From: Tsukamurella sp. 8F
Lineage (GTDB): Bacteria; Actinomycetota; Actinomycetes; Mycobacteriales; Mycobacteriaceae
Reading direction: 5' to 3'
NCBI RefSeq assembly: GCF_029167375.1
Contig: NZ_JARFTP010000036.1
Span: forward strand, 1-40,513
Length of the DNA: 40,513 nucleotides
Both the position numbers and the translations under genes were made by a program. Shown here piece after piece: positions 1 through 10,944 of the stretch (position 1 is the stretch's first letter; each line of letters opens with the position of its first letter). The notes beneath the pieces were generated by a model. It did not search any database, was not told the DNA's origin, and worked only from the letters and a program-made list of their open reading frames with translations.

Positions 1-1
1 C

Positions 2-19
2 CCCCCGCGGGCGCGGGGG
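2..19 (-). terminator. GC-rich hairpin at window edge, possible terminator
   Basis: Perfect 8-bp arms (CCCCCGCG / CGCGGGGG) separated by two bases, just beyond the stop of the minus-strand DUF4395 gene. It has no T-tract on the far side that can be seen, because the window ends here. It may be a terminator or simply GC-rich edge sequence. Confidence 0.3.
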
Positions 20-39
20 CCACGCAGCTGTGCGGGGGG

Positions 40-543
40 TCAGCGAGCGGGAACGTCGAGCGTCGGGCGGTCGGCACGCACACCGGCGCACGCCTCGCAT
101 ACCGATGCCGGGATCAGACCCACCCGCTGCAGGTAGCCGAAGATCACGCAGCCGAGGCAGAGACCGAAGGCCGACTCGAGGAACGCCGCTACCACCACGA
201 GGGCCGCTACGATCCGGCCCGCGAGCGAGGCGCCCGTGAGATGCAGAACCAGCGCGGCGGTGGTGATCGCCAGGCCGATGGCCTGGGCGAACCGCTTCGG
301 CGGCCCGGGAACCATGCGCGTGCGGCCCAACAACGGCACGATCACGTGCACCGATAGCCTGCCGAACGGCGACAGCGTCGGACCCGCCATGACCCGCAAC
401 AGGAAGCCCAGCGCGAGGACGGCGTACAGCCACCAGGTGTTCACCGCGATCGTCACGACCGCCAGGACGACCACCAGCCCGGCCGTCGCCCGGGCGGCAT
501 ACTCGTTCACCGGATTCGGGAACGTCAGGAATCTGGCCGCCAC
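40..543 (-). CDS. DUF4395 family membrane protein
   Basis: A 167-residue integral membrane protein of the DUF4395 family, whose function is not established. The start is taken as the GTG whose codon ends at 543, because AGAGAGG lies 7 nt upstream and the family signature (a conserved F.NP.N..A stretch followed by two membrane helices) begins directly after it; a longer reading frame runs upstream but adds an unlike, Arg/Pro-rich leader. Four hydrophobic segments are visible. A cysteine-containing segment near the C-terminus (FGLCLGCVIFG, then SVCEAC) is typical of the family and suggests a possible thiol or metal role. DUF4395 proteins are often found near thioredoxin or rhodanese genes; none is visible here. 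It lies 102 bp downstream of the MarR gene on the same strand and could be its co-transcribed target. Role unknown. Confidence 0.8.
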   Translation of the reverse strand: MAARFLTFPNPVNEYAARATAGLVVVLAVVTIAVNTWWLYAVLALGFLLRVMAGPTLSPFGRLSVHVIVPLLGRTRMVPGPPKRFAQAIGLAITTAALVLHLTGASLAGRIVAALVVVAAFLESAFGLCLGCVIFGYLQRVGLIPASVCEACAGVRADRPTLDVPAR

Positions 544-645
544 GTTCGCACCTCTCTCGATACCACCCCGGTCCCGCACGGTACTCGCGGGTCGCGGCGG
601 TGCCCAGGTTTCCACTCAGCGTGAGCGATTCACGGGCGACCGAAG

Positions 646-1101
646 TCACGCCGGCCGGCGGCGCGGCGCGACCGGGTCCGGAGCGGCGAGCCGTTCGAGC
701 AGCGGTGTCACCGCAACGAGGCGGCGCACCTCCTCGGCCGCCAGTCGCGTGCCGGCCAGCGCAGACAATCTGTGGCATCGGTGTTCGTCGAGGGCGGCCA
801 GGGCAGAGCGACCCGAGGCCGTGAGGGCGACCAGCCTTCTACGCCCGTCGGGCGCCGGAGCGTCCGGGGCTACCAGGTCACCCGCGCGGAGCGACGCCAG
901 TGCCGCTGAGACGTTCGACCTCCGCATCCCGACGGCCTCGGCCACCGCCGACGGCGAGGCTGCCGGACCCAGCCGCGCTATCGCGCCGAGTACGTCCCGG
1001 TGCGCCGCCGTCAGACCCACCTCCGCGAGATAGCCGTCGTCCAGGCTCCCCGCCAAGCGCAGCATCGCTTCCCGCAACCGTGCCGCCTCCCCCAGGTTCA
1101 C
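646..1101 (-). CDS. MarR-family transcriptional regulator
   Basis: A 151-residue winged-helix regulator. Residues about 30-95 show the MarR core: a helix with TAAHRDVLGAIAR, the recognition helix around residues 51-72 (SAVAEAVGMRRSNVSAALASL), and a wing with DGRRRLVALTASG. Length matches the family. The open frame continues upstream through the TetR promoter, but the GTG ending at 1101 is preferred: TATCGT lies exactly 7 nt upstream with no SD, a leaderless signature, and the protein then begins with the expected dimerisation helix. It is divergent from the TetR gene across a 90-bp gap, so the two regulators may share control sequences. MarR proteins usually sense small aromatic or lipophilic ligands and repress neighbouring genes; the ligand cannot be read from sequence. 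The downstream DUF4395 gene is the nearest possible target. Confidence 0.82.
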   Translation of the reverse strand: MNLGEAARLREAMLRLAGSLDDGYLAEVGLTAAHRDVLGAIARLGPAASPSAVAEAVGMRRSNVSAALASLRAGDLVAPDAPAPDGRRRLVALTASGRSALAALDEHRCHRLSALAGTRLAAEEVRRLVAVTPLLERLAAPDPVAPRRRPA

Positions 1102-1108
1102 GCCGAGA

Positions 1109-1114
1109 ACGATA
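1109..1114 (-). promoter_or_regulatory. -10 hexamer for leaderless marR-type gene
   Basis: On the minus strand TATCGT ends 7 nt before the GTG at 1101. There is no SD in between, so transcription would start at or within a base of the start codon. Confidence 0.45.
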
Positions 1115-1166
1115 GCCGGATCGTCCGTTTCGCCGGGACTGTTCGGATGCGATCTCTTCCATATCC

Positions 1167-1180
1167 TGACCGTTCGGTCT
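1167..1180. promoter_or_regulatory. TetR operator-like palindrome, copy 1
   Basis: TGACCGTTCGGTCT contains the perfect inverted repeat GACCG-tt-CGGTC. A matching 14-mer lies exactly 20 bp downstream, so both sites face the same side of the helix. It sits just upstream of the tetR -10 hexamer, a natural place for an autorepressor. Confidence 0.6.
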
Positions 1181-1185
1181 AATCT
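1180..1185 (+). promoter_or_regulatory. -10 hexamer for leaderless tetR operon
   Basis: TAATCT ends 6 nt before the ATG at 1192, with no SD. It lies between the two operator-like palindromes, so binding at both would bury the promoter. Confidence 0.45.
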
Positions 1186-1186
1186 C

Positions 1187-1200
1187 AGACCATGCGGTCT
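1187..1200. promoter_or_regulatory. TetR operator-like palindrome, copy 2, over the start codon
   Basis: AGACCATGCGGTCT has perfect 5-bp arms AGACC/GGTCT around ATGC. The ATG inside it is the tetR start codon, so this site covers the inferred transcription start. It shares 11 of 14 bases with copy 1 (shared pattern GACC-R-T-K-CGGTCT). Confidence 0.6.
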
Positions 1201-1820
1201 AACGAATCGGATACCTTCACCACCCGGGCGCGCCGCGCCCAACTCGTCGATGCGGCGATCGAGACCATTGCCGAGCTCGGTTACCCGCGCGCCTCCCTGG
1301 CTCAGATCGCCGCGCGCGCCGGCGTCGCGAAAAGCGCGGCCCTGTACCACTTCCGGAACAAGGACGAGATCGTCCTCGCCGTCACCATGAAGGTGATGAC
1401 GGACGCTGCGACGGCCGTCGTCCCGGCGGTCGCAGCCGCGGCACCCGGCCCGGATCGACTCGCGGCGTATGTCCGAGCGAACGTGGGCTTCCTGGTCGAC
1501 CAGCGAGCGGCCACCGTTGCCATGCGCGAGATCGACACCGGGTACCGGTCGGAGGACGGCCGCCGGTTCGATCAGGTCATCGCCGACGGCGCGGCGGCCG
1601 AACCACCGACCGGCGAACTCGCGCTCCTGGACCCCGTGTACCTGCTGCGCGAGGGTATCGAGCTGGGCGCCTTTCGCCCCGACCTCGACGTGGAGTTCAC
1701 CCGGGACACCGTGCGCGGCGCGCTAGACGGCGCCGTCGCCAACCTGACGCGCGGCGCGGGCTACGACGTGGTCGCATTCGGCGAGGAGCTGATCCGCGTC
1801 CTCCTGAACGGGATCCGCCC

Positions 1821-1824
<4 letters not shown>
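1192..1824 (+). CDS. TetR-family repressor, head of the GT/AtpE2 operon
   Basis: A 210-residue TetR-type regulator. Residues 14-60 hold the DNA-binding domain, with the helix-turn-helix about residues 35-54 (SLAQIAARAGVAKSAALYHF) followed by the usual KDEI helix. The rest is the variable all-helical ligand/dimer domain. No SD precedes the ATG; the mRNA is probably leaderless. Two palindromic 14-mers at 1167-1180 and 1187-1200 flank and cover the promoter, which strongly suggests autorepression. The stop overlaps the GTG of the glycosyltransferase by 4 nt (GTGA), so this regulator heads a translationally coupled three-gene operon. TetR proteins are typically released from DNA by a small hydrophobic ligand; given its partners, the ligand may be an ATP-synthase or macrolide-type inhibitor, but that is inference. 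Confidence 0.88.
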
Positions 1825-4268
<2,444 letters not shown>

Positions 4269-4274
4269 GATGCG

Positions 4275-4280
4275 AACGTA
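4275..4280 (-). promoter_or_regulatory. -10 hexamer for leaderless lysR
   Basis: TACGTT on the minus strand ends 6 nt before the GTG at 4268, directly beside the palindrome at 4282-4304, consistent with autorepression. Confidence 0.4.
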
Positions 4281-4281
4281 C

Positions 4282-4304
4282 CGCCACAACCTCCGGTTGT
4301 GGCG
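4282..4304. promoter_or_regulatory. LysR operator palindrome between lysR and MFS gene
   Basis: Perfect 10-bp arms (CGCCACAACC / GGTTGTGGCG) around TCC. The core ACAACC-N3-GGTTGT fits the T-N11-A-like dyads bound by LysR proteins. It lies in the 82-bp divergent intergenic region. Confidence 0.7.
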
Positions 4305-4350
4305 CGCCGCGGCGTCCGTTGTTGGGGATGGACGCCCCTGGCGGCGTTCG

Positions 4351-5676
4351 ATGGATCGCATGGTGAGACGCATCGCGGTGCGAGACGGAACTCGGCTCGG
4401 ACCGGCATTCGGGTGGCTGTGGGCCGGCTACGCGGTGAGCGCATATGGAACGGGGATCGGATTCGGCGCGTTCTCGATCGTCGCCGTGCTGGCGCTCGAC
4501 GCGGGAACGGCAGAGGTGGCGGCGCTGTCGTCGGCAGGGCTTGCGCTCGGTGCCGTGGTCGCGATCCCGCTGGGGCCGTGGGTGGAGTTCCACGCGAAGC
4601 GGTCGGTGATGATCGCGACCGACCTGGTCCGGTGCGCGTCTCTGGCGACCGTGCCGATCGCGTACTGGCTGGGCCTCCTGACGTTCTGGCAGTTGCTGGC
4701 CGTCTCGGTCGTGGCGGCGGCCGCGAAGATCGCGTTCACGGCGGCGTGCGGCGCATACCTCCGGTCCGTGGTATCCGCGGACCGCTTACTGGTCGCGACG
4801 GGCAGGTTCGAGTCGACGACCTGGTCAGCGACGGTGGTCGGACCACCGGCCGGCGGCGCGTTGATAGCGATCGGCGGCCCCGCGGTCACGTTGATCGCCG
4901 ACGCCGCGAGCTACCTGCTGTCCGCGTGCGCTGTCGGGGTCATCCGCGCTCCCGAACCGCCGACAGTGGGCGGCACGCGAAAGCGCTGGTCCGATCTCGC
5001 CGGCGGCTGGCACTACCTGCTCGCGCACCCGACCCTGCGCCGCCTGTTCGCCAACAGCCTTGCCGTCAACGCGCTGATCATGGCAGGCGAGCCGGTTCTG
5101 TCCGTGCTGCTCCTGCGGGACGTGGGTGTGCCGGTGTGGCAGTACACGCTGGTCTTCGCGGGTCCGTGCGTGTGCGGGCTGGTAGGCGCACGGCTGGCGC
5201 CGCGTGCCGTGCGCCGCTGCGGGACCGCCAGGGTTCTGCGGGGCGCAGGCGCGCTTCGCGCGTGCTGGCCGGTCGGGCTCGCCTGTGCGGAGGGTCCGAC
5301 GATGGGGCCGCTGGTGGTAGCCGCCTGCGAGGCTGGTCTGATCCTGTGCTGCGGCCTCTACAACCCCGTGCTCGCGGCGTATCGGCTCGAGTCCATCTCG
5401 CCCCACCTTCGGGCGCGGGTACTCGCCGCATGGTCGACGGCGGGTGCGCTCTGCACGGCTTCCGCCACGGCGGCGTGGGGTGTCCTCGCCGAGGCCACGG
5501 GCCCACGCGGGGCACTCGCAATCGCGGGCGTACTCCTGCTCGCCACACCGCTACTGCTGCCGCGCACCCTCCCCGGACCGTCCGCGCAGGCGAACTCGAG
5601 GGCATGCCACCGCCGGAACGGTGAAGATACGCCCGGCGTCGTACACGGCGCCGAACAGCCGTCGCCGGCGCGGTGA
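4351..5676 (+). CDS. MFS transporter, drug-exporter type
   Basis: About 441 residues with 10-12 hydrophobic segments, of the MFS exporter group that includes enterobactin/macrolide-type exporters. The GRFESTTWSATVVGPPAGG stretch (about 151-169) and the following ADAASYLLSA are characteristic of that group. The frame is open upstream, but the segment before 4351 is Arg/Ala-rich and overlaps the regulator; ATG 4351 or ATG 4360 is the likely start, and no good SD decides between them. The C-terminal 30 residues are hydrophilic. It is divergent from the LysR gene across a 23-bp palindrome and is the probable LysR target. Direction is presumably efflux; substrate unknown. The nearby GT1/AtpE2 cassette makes a xenobiotic exporter attractive, but that is context only. 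Confidence 0.8.
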   Translation: MDRMVRRIAVRDGTRLGPAFGWLWAGYAVSAYGTGIGFGAFSIVAVLALDAGTAEVAALSSAGLALGAVVAIPLGPWVEFHAKRSVMIATDLVRCASLATVPIAYWLGLLTFWQLLAVSVVAAAAKIAFTAACGAYLRSVVSADRLLVATGRFESTTWSATVVGPPAGGALIAIGGPAVTLIADAASYLLSACAVGVIRAPEPPTVGGTRKRWSDLAGGWHYLLAHPTLRRLFANSLAVNALIMAGEPVLSVLLLRDVGVPVWQYTLVFAGPCVCGLVGARLAPRAVRRCGTARVLRGAGALRACWPVGLACAEGPTMGPLVVAACEAGLILCCGLYNPVLAAYRLESISPHLRARVLAAWSTAGALCTASATAAWGVLAEATGPRGALAIAGVLLLATPLLLPRTLPGPSAQANSRACHRRNGEDTPGVVHGAEQPSPAR

Positions 5677-5810
5677 CCGCTGCGCTCGCCCGCGGGTTAT
5701 AACGAGGCACGGGGCGTGGACGAACAGGAGAGCCGCGCACGGCGGATACGTGAACCCGCACGCCAGGTGGAATCACCCCTCGTGGAGCGGACCACCACCT
5801 CGCGCCATGA

Positions 5811-7625
5811 TCAACGGGTCCGAAGTCCGCTGGCCCTGAGCACGCGGCGCTCGACACCGGCGCGGATGGCGGCCTCCTCGCCGATCAGCCGAACACGGCT
5901 GCGTGCCCGCGTGATCGCGGTGTAGAGCAACTCGCGCGTGAGTAGGCGCGAGTCGACGGGGGGAATCACCACGGACACAGCGTCGTACTGACTGCCCTGG
6001 CTGCGATGGATCGTCATGGCGTAGACGCTCCGTACCGACACCAGCTGGTTCGGGTACAGCAGCGCTACGCCGGTACCCCGCGCGAAGGCCGCACGCAGAA
6101 AAGGGTTCTCGCCGCCGGACCGGAAACGATCGGACTGCGGGACGCCGGACGGGGCGACGACCACGCCGACGTCCCCGTTGTAGACACGCGCGTCGTAGTC
6201 GTTCGCGGTCACGAGCAACGGCTGTCCCGCGTACCAGTCGCGGTCGCCGCGGGTCACGCCGATCCACTCCTCCGCCAGCCTCCCCCATCGCTGCACACCG
6301 GAGGCACCGTCTGAATGGGCGCACAACAGGCGATGCCGACGCACCGCCGACAGTGCCCCGAAGGCGTCCCCCGCCGTAGCGAGACGCGTGGTCTCCTCCG
6401 CGGCCGACATCACGTCGGCGCGCACGCCCCTGAGGTCATCAGCCGCGCACCACTCGATCTCGTCGCCACCGTCGCGGAGGAGACGCATGACCTCGTCGGC
6501 GTCCCCGCCGCGCACCGCATCGGCGAGGCCGCCGAGCATCCCACCGAACCGTCGTCCGCGGAGTAGCCGCACCACGCCGCCGCGTGCGGCGGCCACCTCG
6601 TCGAGGGACAGCGCAGGCTCGGCACCGCCGGCACCCTCCTGCGCGAGCAGGCCGTCGAGGGCGGGGCTCGGCGCGCGGACGACGGTACGCGAGACCAGGT
6701 CTGCGAGTACGGCTCCGGCATCGACCGAAGCCAGCTGATCCGGATCGCCGACGAGGATGAGTCGCGCATCGGAGCGCATCGCCTCGACCAGACGGCACAT
6801 GATCGTCAGCGACACCATCGACGTCTCATCGACTATCACCACGTCATAGGGCAGGTGGTTGTCGGCATCGTGCCGGAACCGGCTCGCGCTGCCCGGTTTG
6901 AATCCCAGCATGCGGTGGATCGTCTGCGCAGCGAGCGTGCGTGGAAGGCCGAGCGCATCCGCCTGTGTAGCCACGGCGTCCTGCAACTGCGCTGACGCGC
7001 GCCCCGTCGGCGCCGCAAGGCCCACGCGCAGCTCGGGTCCGTGCTGGTCGAACAGGAGCGCCAGGATGCGGGCCACGGTGTGGGTCTTCCCCGTGCCGGG
7101 GCCACCCGCGATCACCGACGTCGCCGAGAGCACCGCGACAGCCGCGGCCACGCGCTGCCGGTCGGTGCCCGGCTCCGGAAAGAAACGCCGCAGGCCCTCA
7201 GCGAGCCGATCCGCGTCTACGCCGGGCGCCGGCCCCGCACGGTTGTCGAGGATCTCGCGCACCGCCTCCTCTTGGCGGTAGTAGCGATCGAGGTACAGCA
7301 GATCGCCCGAGAGGTGTAGCGGCCTGAGCGGACCCGCCGGGGACCCCACGATGAGCGGTGAGCGTTCCAGCGCCGCGAGGACCTCCGCGAGGTCGGGCCA
7401 CGGCAGGGCGTAGACGTCGACCTCACCGCCGGAGTCGACGCCGACCTCCCGCATGCGGGAGAGCTCGATGCACACCGAGCCCTGCCGCACCGCCCGGGTC
7501 GCGAGCGCGGCGGCCAGCAGCACGGACTCGTCGGTCTCGCCACCGAGACGGCCCATCGCGCGCGCCACGTGCGTGTCCGCCGACGCCAGCACACCGGCGT
7601 CGGCGAACGTGTCGAGCAACGTCAT
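5811..7625 (-). CDS. recD: Exodeoxyribonuclease V alpha subunit RecD
   Basis: A 604-residue RecD, the 5'-3' SF1B helicase of the RecBCD double-strand-break processing machine. Walker A GGPGTGKT is at about 174-181; the Walker B/motif II region reads VVIVDETSMVS; the C-terminal helicase motif YAMTIHRSQGSQYDAV is present. Length is normal for actinobacteria. The ATG ending at 7625 is preceded by a G-run SD about 7 nt upstream and overlaps the recB stop by 4 nt (ATGA), so translation is coupled to recB. It is last in the recC-recB-recD operon and convergent with the MFS gene; the 134 bp between them (5677-5810) hold no gene that I can support. Confidence 0.95.
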   Translation of the reverse strand: MTLLDTFADAGVLASADTHVARAMGRLGGETDESVLLAAALATRAVRQGSVCIELSRMREVGVDSGGEVDVYALPWPDLAEVLAALERSPLIVGSPAGPLRPLHLSGDLLYLDRYYRQEEAVREILDNRAGPAPGVDADRLAEGLRRFFPEPGTDRQRVAAAVAVLSATSVIAGGPGTGKTHTVARILALLFDQHGPELRVGLAAPTGRASAQLQDAVATQADALGLPRTLAAQTIHRMLGFKPGSASRFRHDADNHLPYDVVIVDETSMVSLTIMCRLVEAMRSDARLILVGDPDQLASVDAGAVLADLVSRTVVRAPSPALDGLLAQEGAGGAEPALSLDEVAAARGGVVRLLRGRRFGGMLGGLADAVRGGDADEVMRLLRDGGDEIEWCAADDLRGVRADVMSAAEETTRLATAGDAFGALSAVRRHRLLCAHSDGASGVQRWGRLAEEWIGVTRGDRDWYAGQPLLVTANDYDARVYNGDVGVVVAPSGVPQSDRFRSGGENPFLRAAFARGTGVALLYPNQLVSVRSVYAMTIHRSQGSQYDAVSVVIPPVDSRLLTRELLYTAITRARSRVRLIGEEAAIRAGVERRVLRASGLRTR

Positions 7626-10600
7626 GGCAGGCCCCCCGTCCCGGCGAGCGCATCCGATACCGCGGTCACGAGCGCGGCCGGCGGATGCCACTCGAACACT
7701 CCGCTACCGGCAGGTGCATCCGGCCCGATCATGGCCCGCACGAAATGGTATTGGACGACGCCGATATGTCGCTCCGGAGCGTAGTCCGCGAGCCTCCACC
7801 GTAGGAAGCGGTGCAGTGCGACCGAATACAGCAGAGCCTGAAGGACATAGTGCGAGCTGATCATCTCGGCGGCCATCGCATCGGGTGTGTAGTCGGCCAG
7901 CGTGAGATCCCCGCGCGCGAGCCGATTGGTCTTGTAGTCGACCACGACATACCGATCGCCGTCGCTGCGTACCCGCAGCACCGAATCGATGCTGCCGGTC
8001 AAGTAACCGCGCAACGCAGCGCCCGGCACCTCGCGCAGTCGCTCGGCGTAGCCCGCGAGAGGATCGTCGGCGGGCAGGTGGGCGTCCAGCAGATCGGCGA
8101 TCGTCGCCAGCGTCGCGGACGTGTCCGGAGATCCCAGAGGCAGTTCGAAGTCCAACTCGGCCAGGTGGTCCCGCGGCTCCACGCCGGAGAGCGTGAGCTC
8201 ACCGAGTGCACCACCTAGGCGCGTCCGCAGCACCGCCACGAGAGCGTGGGCGAGATCCTCGGGGGCATCCGGAGAACCCCCGAAGGCCGCCGCGGCCGCG
8301 CATCTCTCGAGCACCTCCGCCTCGAGGTCCGCCGCCGCCGTGTCGACGTGCTCCAGGATCTCGTGCACGAGCGTCCCGAACGCGGCGCCCCCGGAGAGCC
8401 CGTTCATCAGCGAGGATGGCGCGTCCGGGGCGTCCACGGGCGCGTCGGCGGGCTCCTCGGTCGGCTCGTCTGCACGATCGAGAGCCTCCGGCTCACTCGT
8501 GGACGCGGGACCATGAGCCGCCGACGCGATGAGAGCGGAGTACGACGTGCGCCGCCACGCGTGATCCACCTCGCGGCCGGCCACCGCGAGTGCGAGTTCA
8601 CGACCGCCGATGTCCGGAGGGACCCAGTCGCGTGGTTCGTGCCGTCCCGCGGGCTCGGCGGAGATGTGGCTCGAGGCGTCGGCGGCCCACTCGCGCAGTC
8701 TCCCGGGAACGTCCGTGTCCGAGGGCACCTCCGCGCCGTCGACGGGGACCTCCCCGGCGGGGTTTCGTCCGAACAACAGACGATTCAGCGCCGAACGCGA
8801 CGTCACCGAACTGGGCGCCCAGGTCAGGGTGACCTGGCATTTCGCACGCGTGGCTCCGACATACAGCAGGCGCAGCTCCTCCGCGGCCTCCTCCGCCTCC
8901 GCCCGGCGTCTACGGTCCGAGTAGCCGGGGCTGTCCGCGGTGCCGACGTCCACGAGACGGGCTCCGTCGTCCGCGTGCAGGAGCAGCGTCCGGGGTTCGC
9001 TCGGCCGGGCGGCATCCCACGCGTACGGCAGGTAGACGATGGGGAACTCGAGGCCTTTGCTGGCGTGCACCGTCATCACCTGCACCGCCGCGATATCCGT
9101 CTCCAATCGGCGGCTTCGGTCCGTGCTCGCGCCTGCGGCGGGATCGGCGACACGCTCGCCGAGCCAGCGTGTGAGCGCCGTGAGCCCCAGCCCCTCCGCG
9201 ACGGTCTCGCGCTGCAGCAGCTCGGCGATGTGTCGGAGGTCGGTGATGACGCGCTCGCCGCCCGCCTGAGACAACAGGCGCGCCTCGAGCTCACTGTCAC
9301 GAGCAAGGCGGGCGAACATCGCCGCGAATCCGGCCTCTTCGAACAGCCGTGACCAGCCTCGAAGTCGCCCGCTGACATCCGAGACCAGCTCGTCGCCGCC
9401 GGCAGCCAGTTGGTCGGCCGTGTATCCGAGCAGCGGTGTCAGCGCTGCGAGACGTGCGCGATCCCCGCGGTGCGGCGATTCGAGCGCCTGCAGCACCCAC
9501 AGCCAGTCCGTCGCCGAGGCCGTGCCGAAGACCGAACTCCCGCGCGCGACGACGGACGGCACCCCCACGGCCTGGAGCGCCGCCTGCACGAGGGCGACCT
9601 GCGCGCCGGTCCGCGCGAGCACGGCGATATCCCCCGGCTCCAGTGGGCGCGGACCTCGCCCGAGATCGCATTCGGCGCCCGAGCCGAGCAGGGCGACGAT
9701 GTCCGCCGCCACGTCCTGCGCCACGTCGGGCCTGATCCTGTCGACGCGCGGGTAGCCCGACGCATACGTGGGACCGTGGCCGGTCCTGGCGAGGCACCGG
9801 ATGCGCAGGGGCGCGACGCCGCTCAGGCGCGTGCCCGGGTGGGCCGCCTCGACGTGGTGCGCGACGATGCGTGGGTCGCCGAGGGCGGTGTCCCCGTACA
9901 GCGCGTGCAGCGCGGTCACCAGGTTCCCGTCCGTGCGCCAATTGGTCGTGAGCGCCTGGTGCCGGTCGGCCACGTCGGCGGCGGCGAGGTAACTCAGCAC
10001 CTCGGCTCCGCGGAACGCGTAGATCGACTGCTTGGGGTCACCCACCAGTACCAGATCGGCGTGCCCGTGGAACGCGGTGCGGAAGATGTCCCACTGGACC
10101 GGGTCGGTGTCCTGGAACTCGTCGACCAGCACCACCTTGTACAGGCGCCGTAGGCGCTCGCACGCACGCCGGCCATGCAGCGGGTCCTTCAGCGCGTCCC
10201 GCAGCAGGACCTGTAGGTCGTCGAAGTCCCGTAGTCGGCCCGCCCGCTTGCGCCGATCCACCTCACGGCGCACCGCTCCGGCGAAGGCCACACGCTCGCC
10301 TGAAGCCGAGTCACGCGGGTCGTCGGAGGGCGAGAGGACCGCGCCGGGGTTGGCGACAGCCGTTCGCGCATAGTCTCGGGCCTCGTCGATCGACATCCCC
10401 GGCCGGTCGGCGCGGGCGTACGCCCGCAGGTAGATGTCGTCGGCCGCCTCAGCGACCAGGTCGTCGACCTCCTCGACCAGCTGTACGTCGGGCTCCAGAT
10501 CGCCTGCGAGCCCCAGCGCGATGAGCATCTGTTGACAGAACCCGTGCGTGGTCGTGACGGTCGCGGAGTCGAAGTCCGCCACCGCACGCGCCAGCCGGGC

Positions 10601-10942
10601 GTGACGGCGAGCGACCTCGCCGTCGTCCGGGCGTGCCAGGAAGGCGACGAGTTCGTCGGCTCCTGCGCGCGCGGTTCCCGGGTCCCGCAGCGCCCGCTCG
10701 GCGGACACGAGCCGCGATCGCGCGCGTTCCCGGAGTTCACGTGACGCGGCACGCGAGAACGTCACCAGTAGGAGGTCGTCGAGGCGCGCGTGGCCCTCGG
10801 CGACGTACCGCACCATGAGCCCGACGATCGCATACGTCTTACCCGTACCCGCGCTGGCCTCGAGCACGTTGGTGCCCGTCGGTAGCGGCCCCGTCAGGTC
10901 GAACGGCGTGACGGGCAGGACCGAGTCCCGCTTGGCGCCCAT
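7622..10942 (-). CDS. recB: Exodeoxyribonuclease V beta subunit RecB
   Basis: A 1106-residue RecB, the 3'-5' SF1A helicase and sole nuclease of RecBCD. UvrD-type Walker A ASAGTGKT is at 29-36, motif II reads VDEFQDTDPVQWD, and the late helicase motif VMTVHASKGLEFPIVYLPY is clear. The C-terminal PD-(D/E)XK nuclease is marked by VVVDYKTNRL, with the catalytic Asp-Tyr-Lys about residues 1002-1004. The ATG ends at 10942 and is preceded by GAGGTGG about 6 nt upstream; only 2 nt separate it from the recC stop. The open frame continues upstream into recC, but that is a shadow. An acidic Asp/Ala/Pro-rich linker around residues 800-870 separates helicase and nuclease parts. It acts with RecC and RecD on DNA ends. 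Confidence 0.96.
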   Translation of the reverse strand: MGAKRDSVLPVTPFDLTGPLPTGTNVLEASAGTGKTYAIVGLMVRYVAEGHARLDDLLLVTFSRAASRELRERARSRLVSAERALRDPGTARAGADELVAFLARPDDGEVARRHARLARAVADFDSATVTTTHGFCQQMLIALGLAGDLEPDVQLVEEVDDLVAEAADDIYLRAYARADRPGMSIDEARDYARTAVANPGAVLSPSDDPRDSASGERVAFAGAVRREVDRRKRAGRLRDFDDLQVLLRDALKDPLHGRRACERLRRLYKVVLVDEFQDTDPVQWDIFRTAFHGHADLVLVGDPKQSIYAFRGAEVLSYLAAADVADRHQALTTNWRTDGNLVTALHALYGDTALGDPRIVAHHVEAAHPGTRLSGVAPLRIRCLARTGHGPTYASGYPRVDRIRPDVAQDVAADIVALLGSGAECDLGRGPRPLEPGDIAVLARTGAQVALVQAALQAVGVPSVVARGSSVFGTASATDWLWVLQALESPHRGDRARLAALTPLLGYTADQLAAGGDELVSDVSGRLRGWSRLFEEAGFAAMFARLARDSELEARLLSQAGGERVITDLRHIAELLQRETVAEGLGLTALTRWLGERVADPAAGASTDRSRRLETDIAAVQVMTVHASKGLEFPIVYLPYAWDAARPSEPRTLLLHADDGARLVDVGTADSPGYSDRRRRAEAEEAAEELRLLYVGATRAKCQVTLTWAPSSVTSRSALNRLLFGRNPAGEVPVDGAEVPSDTDVPGRLREWAADASSHISAEPAGRHEPRDWVPPDIGGRELALAVAGREVDHAWRRTSYSALIASAAHGPASTSEPEALDRADEPTEEPADAPVDAPDAPSSLMNGLSGGAAFGTLVHEILEHVDTAAADLEAEVLERCAAAAAFGGSPDAPEDLAHALVAVLRTRLGGALGELTLSGVEPRDHLAELDFELPLGSPDTSATLATIADLLDAHLPADDPLAGYAERLREVPGAALRGYLTGSIDSVLRVRSDGDRYVVVDYKTNRLARGDLTLADYTPDAMAAEMISSHYVLQALLYSVALHRFLRWRLADYAPERHIGVVQYHFVRAMIGPDAPAGSGVFEWHPPAALVTAVSDALAGTGGLP

Positions 10943-10944
10943 CG

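Noticed and set aside
5677-5810. Possible small genes between the MFS and recD genes
   Set aside because: Short frames here are Arg/Ser/Pro-rich with no SD or leaderless hexamer. An isolated GTTATAAC palindrome at 5696-5703 has no clear partner.
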